DNA from: Embleya scabrispora DSM 41855
GTDB lineage: Bacteria; Actinomycetota; Actinomycetes; Streptomycetales; Streptomycetaceae
Assembly (NCBI RefSeq): GCF_000372745.1
Contig: NZ_KB889717.1
Location: 1-38,492 of the forward strand
DNA length: 38,492 nt
Direction: 5' to 3'
Numbering within the stretch: the first letter of the stretch is position 1; every line of letters begins with the position of its first letter. Positions 24,353 through 32,122 of this stretch are shown piece after piece. The translations under genes and the position numbers were made by a program. The notes under the pieces were generated by a model. The model saw only the letters and a list, made by a program, of their open reading frames with translations, did not search any database and was not told the DNA's origin.

Positions 24353-25875
24353 GCGCGGTATTGCGCGGCACCGGGGCCGCACCCGGTTCCGCGGTCGGCC
24401 GGCTCGTGGTGGCCCGGATCGGGGCGGGCGGCCCGGTGACTCCGGCGGCGCCGGCCGACATTCCGGAGGCGCTGGACACCGTGGCCCGGCACATGGACGA
24501 CCTGGCCGGCGCGCTGCGCACCCGCGGGCGGTCGGCGGAGGCGGACATCGTCGAGTTCGCCGCCCTGATCGCGCGTGACCGCGAACTGCGCGACGGTGCC
24601 GCGCGACACCTCGCGACGGGCCTGGCGCCGGTCGACGCGCTGGCCGCGGCCGTACACGACTTCGCCGATCTGCTGGCCGGCTTCGACGACGAACTGATCG
24701 CCGAGCGTGCGGTGGACGTGCGTGACGTGGGCCGGCAGGCCGAGGCGCTGCTGTGCGGCGAGGACCCGACCGGCGGGCAACTCCCGGGCGGAGCACCGGC
24801 GGTGCTGGTCGGTGCCGAACTGGCGGCGATGGATCTGCTGCGCGGTCCGCGGCCGGCGGCGGCGGTTTCCGAGCGGGGCGGGACGACCGGGCATCTGGCC
24901 ATCGTGGCCCGGTCGTTGGGGATACCGCTGGTCCTGGGCATCCCGGTGGCGGCGCTGGCCGACCTGGCCGAGGAGCTGATCCTGGTGGACGGCGAGGCGG
25001 GCACGGTGGAGGCCAACGCGGGCGCGCGGGTGCGTACGATCCCGGCGCCTCGGCGGGTGCCCGGTGGCGGCGCGGGGCAGGCGATGACCCGGGACGGGCG
25101 GCGCATCCGGGTCAGGGCGAACGTGGCGACCGTCTCGGACGCGCTCGCGGCGGCCGAGGCGGGCTCCGAGGGGGTCGGTCTGTTGCGTACCGAACTGCCC
25201 TTCCTGACCGAGGAGTCGGACTGGCCGGACGAGGAGCGGCAAGTAGCCGTGCTGGCGCCGGTGTTGGCCGCCGTGCCGCCGGGGCCGGTCGTGGTGCGCA
25301 CCCTGGACTTCACCGGCGACAAACGACCGCCGTTCCTGCGCGACCGGCGCATCACACTGCCCGGATCGGACGCGCTGACCGCGCAGTTGCGCGGGATCAT
25401 GCGCGCGGCGGCCGAGACGGGGGTGGAGGTCGCGCTGTTGTTGCCGATGGTCGACCATCCCCGGCGGATCAAGCACGTCCGGGGACTGCTCGCCGCCGCG
25501 TGCGCGCAGTTGGGCCTGGCCCCGCCGCCGCTGGGCGCGATGGTGGAACTGCCCCAGGTACTCGACCGGGTGGACGACCTCGCCGAGCACGCCGACTTCC
25601 TGTCGCTGGGCACCAACGACCTGACCTCCCGGCTGCTCGGGTTGAGCCGGGACGACCCGCGGCTGACCCCCGCCTCGGCGGCCCACCCGCGCGTGTTGGA
25701 CGCCATCGCGCAGACCATCCGGGCCGGGCACGCGCGCGGTCGCGCGGTGTCGTTGTGTGGGGACGCGGCGGCGGATCCGGCGGTGCTGCCGCATCTGGTC
25801 CGGCTCGGCTGCGACGCGGTGTCGGTGGCGCCGACCGCGCTGTCGCGGGTGCGGGCTGCGGTGCGGGCGCACTGA
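24349..25875 (+). CDS. ptsI: PTS enzyme I-like phosphoenolpyruvate-protein phosphotransferase
   Basis: A 508-aa member of the PEP-utilising enzyme family. Enzyme I takes phosphate from PEP onto a histidine and passes it to HPr. The phospho-histidine is His182 in GGTTGHLAIVARSLGIP (family GGRTSHTAI). Arg280 in LLRTELPF and Cys470 in SLCGDAAADP match active-site residues. The PEP-binding barrel also shows MVELPQVL and SLGTNDL. The protein is about 50-60 residues shorter than typical enzyme I, mostly in the N-terminal HPr-binding part, and the His loop deviates (TGH for TSH). No HPr or EII gene is nearby, so a specialised or DhaM-type partner is possible. The start at 24349 overlaps the leader stop. 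Confidence 0.8.
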   Translation: MSAVLRGTGAAPGSAVGRLVVARIGAGGPVTPAAPADIPEALDTVARHMDDLAGALRTRGRSAEADIVEFAALIARDRELRDGAARHLATGLAPVDALAAAVHDFADLLAGFDDELIAERAVDVRDVGRQAEALLCGEDPTGGQLPGGAPAVLVGAELAAMDLLRGPRPAAAVSERGGTTGHLAIVARSLGIPLVLGIPVAALADLAEELILVDGEAGTVEANAGARVRTIPAPRRVPGGGAGQAMTRDGRRIRVRANVATVSDALAAAEAGSEGVGLLRTELPFLTEESDWPDEERQVAVLAPVLAAVPPGPVVVRTLDFTGDKRPPFLRDRRITLPGSDALTAQLRGIMRAAAETGVEVALLLPMVDHPRRIKHVRGLLAAACAQLGLAPPPLGAMVELPQVLDRVDDLAEHADFLSLGTNDLTSRLLGLSRDDPRLTPASAAHPRVLDAIAQTIRAGHARGRAVSLCGDAAADPAVLPHLVRLGCDAVSVAPTALSRVRAAVRAH

Positions 25876-26007
25876 CGCGCGCCGCCGGGAGCGGGATCGG
25901 GGCCGGTGTGGGCCGGTCGGCGTCCGAGAGCCGGGCGCGGTGTCCGGGGACCGAGATCAGCGGACAATTCGATGGGGTCGATCGGGGCCGGCTCGGATAA
26001 TGCGGAC

Positions 26008-26586
26008 ATGGGAAAGACGTACGCACATATCGACGGCCGCCTGCGCGAGTTCATCGAGGCCCAGCCGGTGTTCTTCGTGGCGAGCGCTCCACTGGCCGAG
26101 GACGGGCACGTCAACGTGTCGCCCAAGGGCCGCTCCGGCACGCTCGCCGTGCTGGACGATACGACGGTGGCCTACCTGGACTTCGGCGGCAGCCATGCCG
26201 AGACCATCGCGCACCTGCGGGAGAACGGCCGGATCACACTGATGTGGTGTGCGTTCGAGGGCCCGCCGAAGATCGTCCGGGTGCACGGCGTCGGCGAGGC
26301 GGTCTTCCGTGACGATCCGCGCTTCCCCGACCTGGTGGCCCGGTTCGGCGACGCGGACGCGGGCGGGCTGCGGGCGGTCGTGGTGGTGCGCGCGACGCTG
26401 ATCAGCGATACCTGCGGCTACGCGGTCCCGTTCATGGACTACCGCGAGGAGCGCACGCTGCACGACGAATTCATGTCTCGCAAGACCGACGCGGAGTTCG
26501 TCGAGTACACCGGCAGCAAGCCCTACAACGTGGCCAGCATCGACGGCCTCCCCGCCGTCCCGCTGCCTCTGCCCCTGCGCGGCTAG
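26008..26586 (+). CDS. pyridoxamine 5'-phosphate oxidase-family (split-barrel flavin) protein
   Basis: A 192-aa protein of the PNPOx-like FMN/F420-binding split-barrel superfamily. Characteristic are REFIEAQPVFFVASAP, HVNVSPKGRSGTLAVLDD, TVAYLDFGGSHAETIAHLRENGRITLM and KIVRVHGVGEAVF. Such proteins bind flavin, F420 or haem; the actual reaction is unknown. The ATG at 26008 has no ribosome site; GATAAT (25996-26001) lies six bases upstream, an excellent -10 box for a leaderless transcript. Earlier in-frame starts would run through this promoter. Confidence 0.83.
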   Translation: MGKTYAHIDGRLREFIEAQPVFFVASAPLAEDGHVNVSPKGRSGTLAVLDDTTVAYLDFGGSHAETIAHLRENGRITLMWCAFEGPPKIVRVHGVGEAVFRDDPRFPDLVARFGDADAGGLRAVVVVRATLISDTCGYAVPFMDYREERTLHDEFMSRKTDAEFVEYTGSKPYNVASIDGLPAVPLPLPLRG

Positions 26587-26726
26587 GTGTACTGCCCACA
26601 GAGGTTGGGCCACCGGCTGCGGACGCCGGTGCGGAGCCGGGGTCTGTGTCGCGTGACCGATCGACGGTTTGGCGGCTACCGTGCTACACAGAGTGCGGGT
26701 TCGTGCGACCGAGCCGGGGGGCGACG

Positions 26727-27194
26727 GTGACCGACGAGATCGAGACCGTGATCACGTGCCACTACCACCGCGCTTTCGGCCGCATCGTTCGCTACCGCCT
26801 CGAATCGGGACTGGGCACCGTGTTGGACCGTCGCGCGACCGGGGCGAGGAGCCCGCGCTGTGTCGGGCACTTCGGTGAGCTCTCCGGGATCCCGGTCGCG
26901 CTGTACCGGCACCACGGCGCTTCCTGGCTTCAGGTCGCCCGCCGGCGGATCCGGGTCGTGCCGTGCCTGGAACCGCATTGGCGGCGCGTCGACGATCACG
27001 GCCCGAATACTCCCCGGCGCCGGCTGCGGATCGACGCCAACGGGGTCGAGCTGTTCGACCTCTGCTACGAGATCGAGCCGTGGTGGTACGAGTTCGACTT
27101 CACGCCCCATGTCGAGGAGGAGGACTTCGACTACGGCCTGTTCGTCGCCGACATGCTGCGCTCGCCGAGTCGATGGGCGCCGCTGGGGGACTGA
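26727..27194 (+). CDS. uncharacterised protein (155 aa)
   Basis: I do not recognise a family. The GTG at 26727 is preferred: a G-rich site precedes it, and the frame upstream (from 26646) looks non-coding. The protein begins VTDEIETVITCHYHRAFGRIV, has an Arg-rich middle (ARRRIRVVPCLEPHWRR), and ends with an aromatic, acidic part (EIEPWWYEFDFTPHVEEEDFDYG). There is no signal peptide or membrane segment. The codon pattern supports a real gene. It ends 14 bp from the stop of the convergent next gene. Confidence 0.6.
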   Translation: MTDEIETVITCHYHRAFGRIVRYRLESGLGTVLDRRATGARSPRCVGHFGELSGIPVALYRHHGASWLQVARRRIRVVPCLEPHWRRVDDHGPNTPRRRLRIDANGVELFDLCYEIEPWWYEFDFTPHVEEEDFDYGLFVADMLRSPSRWAPLGD

Positions 27195-27202
27195 GCGGGC
27201 GG

Positions 27203-27217
27203 GCCGGCTCAGCCGGC
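27203..27217. terminator. small hairpin between convergent stops
   Basis: GCCGGC-TCA-GCCGGC forms a 6-bp stem at the junction of two convergent genes; the three-base loop is the stop codon of the minus-strand gene. It could weakly terminate both. There is no T-run. Confidence 0.35.
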
Positions 27218-27886
27218 GTGGGGACCGCCCTGTTGGGGGTATTGCGTGTACGGGTTCGGGGTCTGGGGCGGGTAGCCGGTGGGCGGCTGCGGGGGGCCGA
27301 CCGGGTATTGGCTCGGGGGTTGCGGCGGCTGCGAGGGCTGACCCGGGTACTGGTTCGGGACCTGCGGCGGCTGTGAAGCCTGGCCCGGGTACTGGCTCTG
27401 CTGCGGTGCGTACTGGTTGGGCACCTGGCCGGCGTAGGGCTGCTGTTGGGCGCCGGAGGCGGCGTGCGCGTCGATGAGGAAGCGGAAGATCCATTCGCCT
27501 TCGGCGCGCCACGGGCGGGGGAAGTTGAGCTTGGCTGGGCGGTCCTTGCCGGGGAACCAGAAGTGCATCCGGCTCCAGGTCGCGTTGATCTTCAGATCGG
27601 AGAGCAACGCGCCGGCCTGGGCGTGGGTCAGCGCGTAGGCGACCTCCTTGGGCCTGCTGGAGAGTGCGCTCGCCTTGTGGAACATCACTCCCTGCTGGGT
27701 GACCGTGAAGAAGTAGTAGTCGGACATCGACGCCCCGATCAATGCGCCGATCCCGCCGAACAACGCGAAGAACATCGGGTTCGGGCCGCGGACGACGAAC
27801 ATCGTGGCGAGTGGCTGGTCGCCCGGATTGGCCGCGGTCACCGCCTCCGCGATCTGCCGTTGCATCGTTGCCTTGCGGACCGCCAT
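27209..27886 (-). CDS. uncharacterised protein with one membrane segment and Pro/Gln/Tyr-rich tail
   Basis: A 225-aa protein. Residues 1-35 are soluble. A hydrophobic segment (FFALFGGIGALIGASM, about 39-54) is followed by DYYFFTVTQQGVMFHKAS and a region up to about 145 that resembles a PH-like fold only loosely. The last 75 residues are repeats of the NQYPGQPSQPP type, typical of actinobacterial surface or scaffold tails. The ATG at 27886 has GGGGAGG eight bases upstream. The function is unknown. Confidence 0.7.
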   Translation of the reverse strand: MAVRKATMQRQIAEAVTAANPGDQPLATMFVVRGPNPMFFALFGGIGALIGASMSDYYFFTVTQQGVMFHKASALSSRPKEVAYALTHAQAGALLSDLKINATWSRMHFWFPGKDRPAKLNFPRPWRAEGEWIFRFLIDAHAASGAQQQPYAGQVPNQYAPQQSQYPGQASQPPQVPNQYPGQPSQPPQPPSQYPVGPPQPPTGYPPQTPNPYTQYPQQGGPHAG

Positions 27887-27991
27887 GTGCGTCGCCTCCC
27901 CGTGGAGCCACCACCGCGGTTGCGGTAGGGCGATCAGAGGCTAACGGTGCGACCGGGCCCGTGGTCGCGGTCGGGCAAACAATCCCGGTCC

Positions 27992-28010
27992 GATCCGAGC
28001 GCTCCGGATC
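27992..28010. promoter_or_regulatory. inverted repeat GATCCG-N7-CGGATC upstream of the pca remnants
   Basis: A perfect 6-bp dyad lies 105 bp upstream of the 27886 start and 99 bp before the truncated pcaF start. It may be a leftover or active operator in the divergent promoter region. The 223-bp gap (27887-28109) shows no gene. Confidence 0.35.
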
Positions 28011-28109
28011 ACCGGTTGCCGCCGAGCGCAATGCGAGCGGCACCCGCGACGGGAGGCGACCGGGCACCGTGTGCGGGAGGACATCGCCGCCGCCACAAGG
28101 AGGAACCAC

Positions 28110-28231
28110 ATGAGCGGGCTCGGGGACGTCCCTCTCGTGGACGCCGTACGCCCGCACATCGGGCACTGCGGCGGCGCGCTCGCCGGGGTGCGGCCGGACG
28201 GCCCGGCACGGCCGTGCGGCGTCGGGCGGTC
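28110..28231 (+). pseudogene. pcaF: pcaF (beta-ketoadipyl-CoA thiolase) N-terminal remnant
   Basis: An excellent ribosome site, AAGGAGG, six bases before an ATG leads into MSGLGDVPLVDAVRPHIGHC and then GGALAGVRPDG. This aligns with the universal thiolase start VDAxRTPIGRxGGALAxVRxDD. Conserved TP and R positions are changed (RPH, GH), and similarity stops after about 32 residues of a protein normally near 400 aa. The frame runs on into the pcaG remnant in the wrong phase and ends at 28304. The fragment cannot be a thiolase. Confidence 0.65.
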
Positions 28232-28401
28232 ACGCGCGGGTACTTCTCCGAGGGCGACCGCCACGCGGAGCGCTCTTCGCAGTGGTTCCGTCGACTCGGC
28301 GTGAGACGCTGATCGCCGTGCGGGAGGAATCGGGCTCCTGCCGCTTCGACGTGCACATCCAGGGTGAGCAGGAGACCGTTTTCCTTGCTGTTCGACGCTG
28401 A
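28232..28401 (+). pseudogene. pcaG: pcaG (protocatechuate 3,4-dioxygenase alpha) C-terminal remnant, frameshifted
   Basis: In one frame YFSEGDRHAE (from 28241) resembles the PcaG TRxYFPxGDxHAEDP segment. After a frameshift near 28270-28282, the frame continues VVPSTRRETLIAVREE, then CRFDVHIQGEQETVFLAV, and stops at 28399-28401. RFDIHLQGExETVFF is the hallmark C-terminus of PcaG. The first two-thirds of the gene, and all of pcaH, are missing. Confidence 0.7.
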
Positions 28402-28735
28402 TTCAGCCGATGCGGTCGACGCGGGACTGCCGGCGCCGGTCCGGCCCCCGACTCGGCCGCCGCCGAGCACGTGCACCCGGGCGCGACCGGACGGGCGGTT
28501 CGTGTCCGAGCGGCCGGTCCGCGGGTGGGCCGGCGAGCTCGGCAAGGACGCGGCGCGGGGTCTGCTCGGCGAGGCATTCCGGACCTCGGCGCGGACCGGC
28601 CGACACCTTCGTGATCTGCTGGGGCGGTTGAACGAGGCGGTTTTCGATTCGGCCGCCTGGATCGGCTCGGCCCCGGCCCTGATCGACCGGGCGCTCGCGC
28701 ACCATCGCACCGTGTTCCAAGAGAAGGACCAATGA
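28402..28735 (+). pseudogene. pcaB: pcaB (3-carboxymuconate cycloisomerase) C-terminal remnant
   Basis: From about 28538 the frame reads LGKDAARGLLGEAFRTSART, then GRHLRDLLGRLNEAVFDSAA and WIGSAPALIDRALAHHR. This matches the last 65-70 residues of PcaB (family pattern YLGAAxAxVDRALAAHR). The preceding Arg/Pro-rich part has no match, so at least 350 residues including the active site are gone. Its stop overlaps the pcaD start as ATGA, keeping the ancestral coupling. Confidence 0.7.
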
Positions 28736-29508
28736 CGATCGCCACGCTCAACCACCGCTTCGACGGCCCGGCCGACGCCCCGGTGTTGATCCTCGGCCCC
28801 TCGCTGGGCACCGAACTGGGCATGTGGGACGCACAGATCCCGGAGTTGTCCCGGCACCACCGGATACTGCGCTACGACCTGCGCGGACACGGCACATCCC
28901 ACCCGCTGCCGGGTACGGCCTCGGTCGGCGACCTGGTCGGCGACGTGCTCACGTTGGCCGACTCGTACGGCATCAAACGGTTCGCCTATGCCGGCGTCTC
29001 GCTCGGCGGCGCGGTCGGCCTGTGGATGGGCGTGCATCACCCCGAGCGGCTGACCGCCCTGATCGCGTGCTGCACCTCGGCGCGCTTCGGTGAGCCGCAG
29101 GCGTGGTTGGACCGGGCCGCGACGGTGCGCTCACAGGGCATGCGGCAGTTGGCGGACACGGTGATCCAGCGCTGGTTCACCCCCGAATACGTCACGCGCG
29201 AGCCGGCGGCCGTGCAGCGGATCCTGGACATGCTGTACGCGTGTCCGCCGGGGGGCTACGCGGGCTGCTGCGATGCGCTGGCGCACTACGACCTGCGTGC
29301 GGAGTTGGGCCGGATCGCGGTGCCCACGCTGGTGATCGGCGCGGATCGGGACCCGTCGACGCCGCTTGAGCACGCGCACGAGCTGGCCGCCAAGATTCCC
29401 GGGGCCACGCTGGTCGAGGTCGCCGACGCGGCGCACCTGGCGAACATCCAGCAGGCCGAGACCGTCACCTCGGCGATGTGCGCGCACCTGGCGGCTGTGG
29501 GCGGATGA
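28732..29508 (+). CDS. pcaD: 3-oxoadipate enol-lactonase
   Basis: A 258-aa alpha/beta hydrolase of the PcaD type, which hydrolyses 3-oxoadipate enol-lactone to 3-oxoadipate in the protocatechuate branch of the beta-ketoadipate pathway. The nucleophile is Ser90 in AGVSLGG, the acid lies in IGADRDPSTP (Asp205 or Asp207), and the base is His235 in DAAHLANIQ. The oxyanion region LGPSLGTELGMWDAQIPEL is typical of PcaD. Full length; a PcaC domain (as in fused PcaL) is not present. Upstream pca genes are fragments, so the enzyme has no evident pathway here. GAAGGA lies three bases before the ATG, which overlaps the pcaB-remnant stop. Confidence 0.88.
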   Translation: MTIATLNHRFDGPADAPVLILGPSLGTELGMWDAQIPELSRHHRILRYDLRGHGTSHPLPGTASVGDLVGDVLTLADSYGIKRFAYAGVSLGGAVGLWMGVHHPERLTALIACCTSARFGEPQAWLDRAATVRSQGMRQLADTVIQRWFTPEYVTREPAAVQRILDMLYACPPGGYAGCCDALAHYDLRAELGRIAVPTLVIGADRDPSTPLEHAHELAAKIPGATLVEVADAAHLANIQQAETVTSAMCAHLAAVGG

Positions 29509-29636
29509 ACGCGGGCGCCGCGCTCGCGCCCGGCGGCGGTGGACGTGCTGCGTGATGCAAGGCGCTCCCCCCGGAGCCGCCGCGCGAGCGGGTGCTGACC
29601 CAAGCCGTTGGTGGGGCGCGCGACGCGGATACGGCT

Positions 29637-29680
29637 GCGGGCGGGGACTGTCACCCACGTGGGTGACAGTCCCCGCCCGC
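29637..29680. repeat. centre of the giant palindrome
   Basis: The axis lies between 29658 and 29659 at CACCCACGTGGGTG, inside a GC-rich self-complementary core whose arms read GCGGGCGGGGACTGTCACCC. There is no unpaired loop base. In normal DNA a short version of this hairpin would be a plausible terminator for pcaD, 150 bp upstream; here it passes without interruption into the mirror copy. No gene lies in 29509-29808. Confidence 0.9.
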
Positions 29681-29808
29681 AGCCGTATCCGCGTCGCGCG
29701 CCCCACCAACGGCTTGGGTCAGCACCCGCTCGCGCGGCGGCTCCGGGGGGAGCGCCTTGCATCACGCAGCACGTCCACCGCCGCCGGGCGCGAGCGCGGC
29801 GCCCGCGT

Positions 29809-30585
29809 TCATCCGCCCACAGCCGCCAGGTGCGCGCACATCGCCGAGGTGACGGTCTCGGCCTGCTGGATGTTCGCCAGGTGCGCCGCGTCGGCGACCT
29901 CGACCAGCGTGGCCCCGGGAATCTTGGCGGCCAGCTCGTGCGCGTGCTCAAGCGGCGTCGACGGGTCCCGATCCGCGCCGATCACCAGCGTGGGCACCGC
30001 GATCCGGCCCAACTCCGCACGCAGGTCGTAGTGCGCCAGCGCATCGCAGCAGCCCGCGTAGCCCCCCGGCGGACACGCGTACAGCATGTCCAGGATCCGC
30101 TGCACGGCCGCCGGCTCGCGCGTGACGTATTCGGGGGTGAACCAGCGCTGGATCACCGTGTCCGCCAACTGCCGCATGCCCTGTGAGCGCACCGTCGCGG
30201 CCCGGTCCAACCACGCCTGCGGCTCACCGAAGCGCGCCGAGGTGCAGCACGCGATCAGGGCGGTCAGCCGCTCGGGGTGATGCACGCCCATCCACAGGCC
30301 GACCGCGCCGCCGAGCGAGACGCCGGCATAGGCGAACCGTTTGATGCCGTACGAGTCGGCCAACGTGAGCACGTCGCCGACCAGGTCGCCGACCGAGGCC
30401 GTACCCGGCAGCGGGTGGGATGTGCCGTGTCCGCGCAGGTCGTAGCGCAGTATCCGGTGGTGCCGGGACAACTCCGGGATCTGTGCGTCCCACATGCCCA
30501 GTTCGGTGCCCAGCGAGGGGCCGAGGATCAACACCGGGGCGTCGGCCGGGCCGTCGAAGCGGTGGTTGAGCGTGGCGATCGTCAT
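29809..30585 (-). CDS. pcaD: 3-oxoadipate enol-lactonase, mirror copy
   Basis: Identical in sequence to the gene at 28732-29508. The two pcaD copies converge tail to tail, their stops 300 bp apart across the palindrome axis. Ser90, the Asp of GADRD and His235 are all kept. It is a separate gene only if the junction is real. Confidence 0.8.
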   Translation of the reverse strand: MTIATLNHRFDGPADAPVLILGPSLGTELGMWDAQIPELSRHHRILRYDLRGHGTSHPLPGTASVGDLVGDVLTLADSYGIKRFAYAGVSLGGAVGLWMGVHHPERLTALIACCTSARFGEPQAWLDRAATVRSQGMRQLADTVIQRWFTPEYVTREPAAVQRILDMLYACPPGGYAGCCDALAHYDLRAELGRIAVPTLVIGADRDPSTPLEHAHELAAKIPGATLVEVADAAHLANIQQAETVTSAMCAHLAAVGG

Positions 30586-30915
30586 TGGTCCTTCTCTTGG
30601 AACACGGTGCGATGGTGCGCGAGCGCCCGGTCGATCAGGGCCGGGGCCGAGCCGATCCAGGCGGCCGAATCGAAAACCGCCTCGTTCAACCGCCCCAGCA
30701 GATCACGAAGGTGTCGGCCGGTCCGCGCCGAGGTCCGGAATGCCTCGCCGAGCAGACCCCGCGCCGCGTCCTTGCCGAGCTCGCCGGCCCACCCGCGGAC
30801 CGGCCGCTCGGACACGAACCGCCCGTCCGGTCGCGCCCGGGTGCACGTGCTCGGCGGCGGCCGAGTCGGGGGCCGGACCGGCGCCGGCAGTCCCGCGTCG
30901 ACCGCATCGGCTGAA
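30582..30915 (-). pseudogene. pcaB: pcaB C-terminal remnant, mirror copy
   Basis: Reverse-complement copy of 28402-28735, with the same truncation and the same ATGA overlap with pcaD. Confidence 0.6.
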
Positions 30916-31085
30916 TCAGCGTCGAACAGCAAGGAAAACGGTCTCCTGCTCACCCTGGATGTGCACGTCGAAGCGGCAGGAGCCCGATTCCTCCCGCACG
31001 GCGATCAGCGTCTCACGCCGAGTCGACGGAACCACTGCGAAGAGCGCTCCGCGTGGCGGTCGCCCTCGGAGAAGTACCCGCGCGT
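30916..31085 (-). pseudogene. pcaG: pcaG C-terminal remnant, mirror copy
   Basis: Reverse-complement copy of 28232-28401. It carries the same frameshift between the YFSEGD and VVPSTRRETL segments, so the decay pre-dates any real duplication. Confidence 0.6.
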
Positions 31086-31207
31086 GACCGCCCGACGCCG
31101 CACGGCCGTGCCGGGCCGTCCGGCCGCACCCCGGCGAGCGCGCCGCCGCAGTGCCCGATGTGCGGGCGTACGGCGTCCACGAGAGGGACGTCCCCGAGCC
31201 CGCTCAT
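31086..31207 (-). pseudogene. pcaF: pcaF N-terminal remnant, mirror copy
   Basis: Reverse-complement copy of 28110-28231, including the intact AAGGAGG ribosome site before the ATG. Confidence 0.55.
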
Positions 31208-31306
31208 GTGGTTCCTCCTTGTGGCGGCGGCGATGTCCTCCCGCACACGGTGCCCGGTCGCCTCCCGTCGCGGGTGCCGCTCGCATTGCGCTCGGCGGCA
31301 ACCGGT

Positions 31307-31325
31307 GATCCGGAGCGCTCGGATC
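31307..31325. promoter_or_regulatory. inverted repeat GATCCG-N7-CGGATC, mirror copy
   Basis: Mirror of 27992-28010, in the 223-bp gap 31208-31430, which holds no gene. Confidence 0.3.
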
Positions 31326-31430
31326 GGACCGGGATTGTTTGCCCGACCGCGACCACGGGCCCGGTCGCACCGTTAGCCTCTGATCGCCCTACCGCAACCG
31401 CGGTGGTGGCTCCACGGGGAGGCGACGCAC

Positions 31431-32108
31431 ATGGCGGTCCGCAAGGCAACGATGCAACGGCAGATCGCGGAGGCGGTGACCGCGGCCAATCCGGGCGACC
31501 AGCCACTCGCCACGATGTTCGTCGTCCGCGGCCCGAACCCGATGTTCTTCGCGTTGTTCGGCGGGATCGGCGCATTGATCGGGGCGTCGATGTCCGACTA
31601 CTACTTCTTCACGGTCACCCAGCAGGGAGTGATGTTCCACAAGGCGAGCGCACTCTCCAGCAGGCCCAAGGAGGTCGCCTACGCGCTGACCCACGCCCAG
31701 GCCGGCGCGTTGCTCTCCGATCTGAAGATCAACGCGACCTGGAGCCGGATGCACTTCTGGTTCCCCGGCAAGGACCGCCCAGCCAAGCTCAACTTCCCCC
31801 GCCCGTGGCGCGCCGAAGGCGAATGGATCTTCCGCTTCCTCATCGACGCGCACGCCGCCTCCGGCGCCCAACAGCAGCCCTACGCCGGCCAGGTGCCCAA
31901 CCAGTACGCACCGCAGCAGAGCCAGTACCCGGGCCAGGCTTCACAGCCGCCGCAGGTCCCGAACCAGTACCCGGGTCAGCCCTCGCAGCCGCCGCAACCC
32001 CCGAGCCAATACCCGGTCGGCCCCCCGCAGCCGCCCACCGGCTACCCGCCCCAGACCCCGAACCCGTACACGCAATACCCCCAACAGGGCGGTCCCCACG
32101 CCGGCTGA
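31431..32108 (+). CDS. uncharacterised membrane protein with Pro/Gln/Tyr-rich tail, mirror copy
   Basis: The 225-aa product is identical to that of 27209-27886. It has the same GGGGAGG ribosome site, single hydrophobic segment near residues 39-54, and NQYPGQ-type repeat tail. Confidence 0.62.
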   Translation: MAVRKATMQRQIAEAVTAANPGDQPLATMFVVRGPNPMFFALFGGIGALIGASMSDYYFFTVTQQGVMFHKASALSSRPKEVAYALTHAQAGALLSDLKINATWSRMHFWFPGKDRPAKLNFPRPWRAEGEWIFRFLIDAHAASGAQQQPYAGQVPNQYAPQQSQYPGQASQPPQVPNQYPGQPSQPPQPPSQYPVGPPQPPTGYPPQTPNPYTQYPQQGGPHAG

Positions 32109-32122
32109 GCCGGCCCGCCCGC

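Larger units (their letters stand above)
20825..29658 (+). repeat. left arm of giant perfect inverted repeat (8,834 bp)
   Basis: Every position x in this arm pairs with 59317-x. All genes, palindromes and intergenic segments recur as exact reverse complements at 29659-38492, with identical deduced proteins. The spacer is zero. The true left boundary is unknown because the right arm is cut by the window end. Confidence 0.95.

Noticed and set aside
29509-29808. Streptomyces-type telomere at the palindrome axis
   Set aside because: No series of short palindromes or conserved telomere start sequence, and no terminal-protein or helicase genes nearby.
29366-30031. 221-codon frame crossing the palindrome axis on both strands
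   Set aside because: Low-complexity Arg/Pro/Ser translation that exists only because of the symmetry; not a gene.
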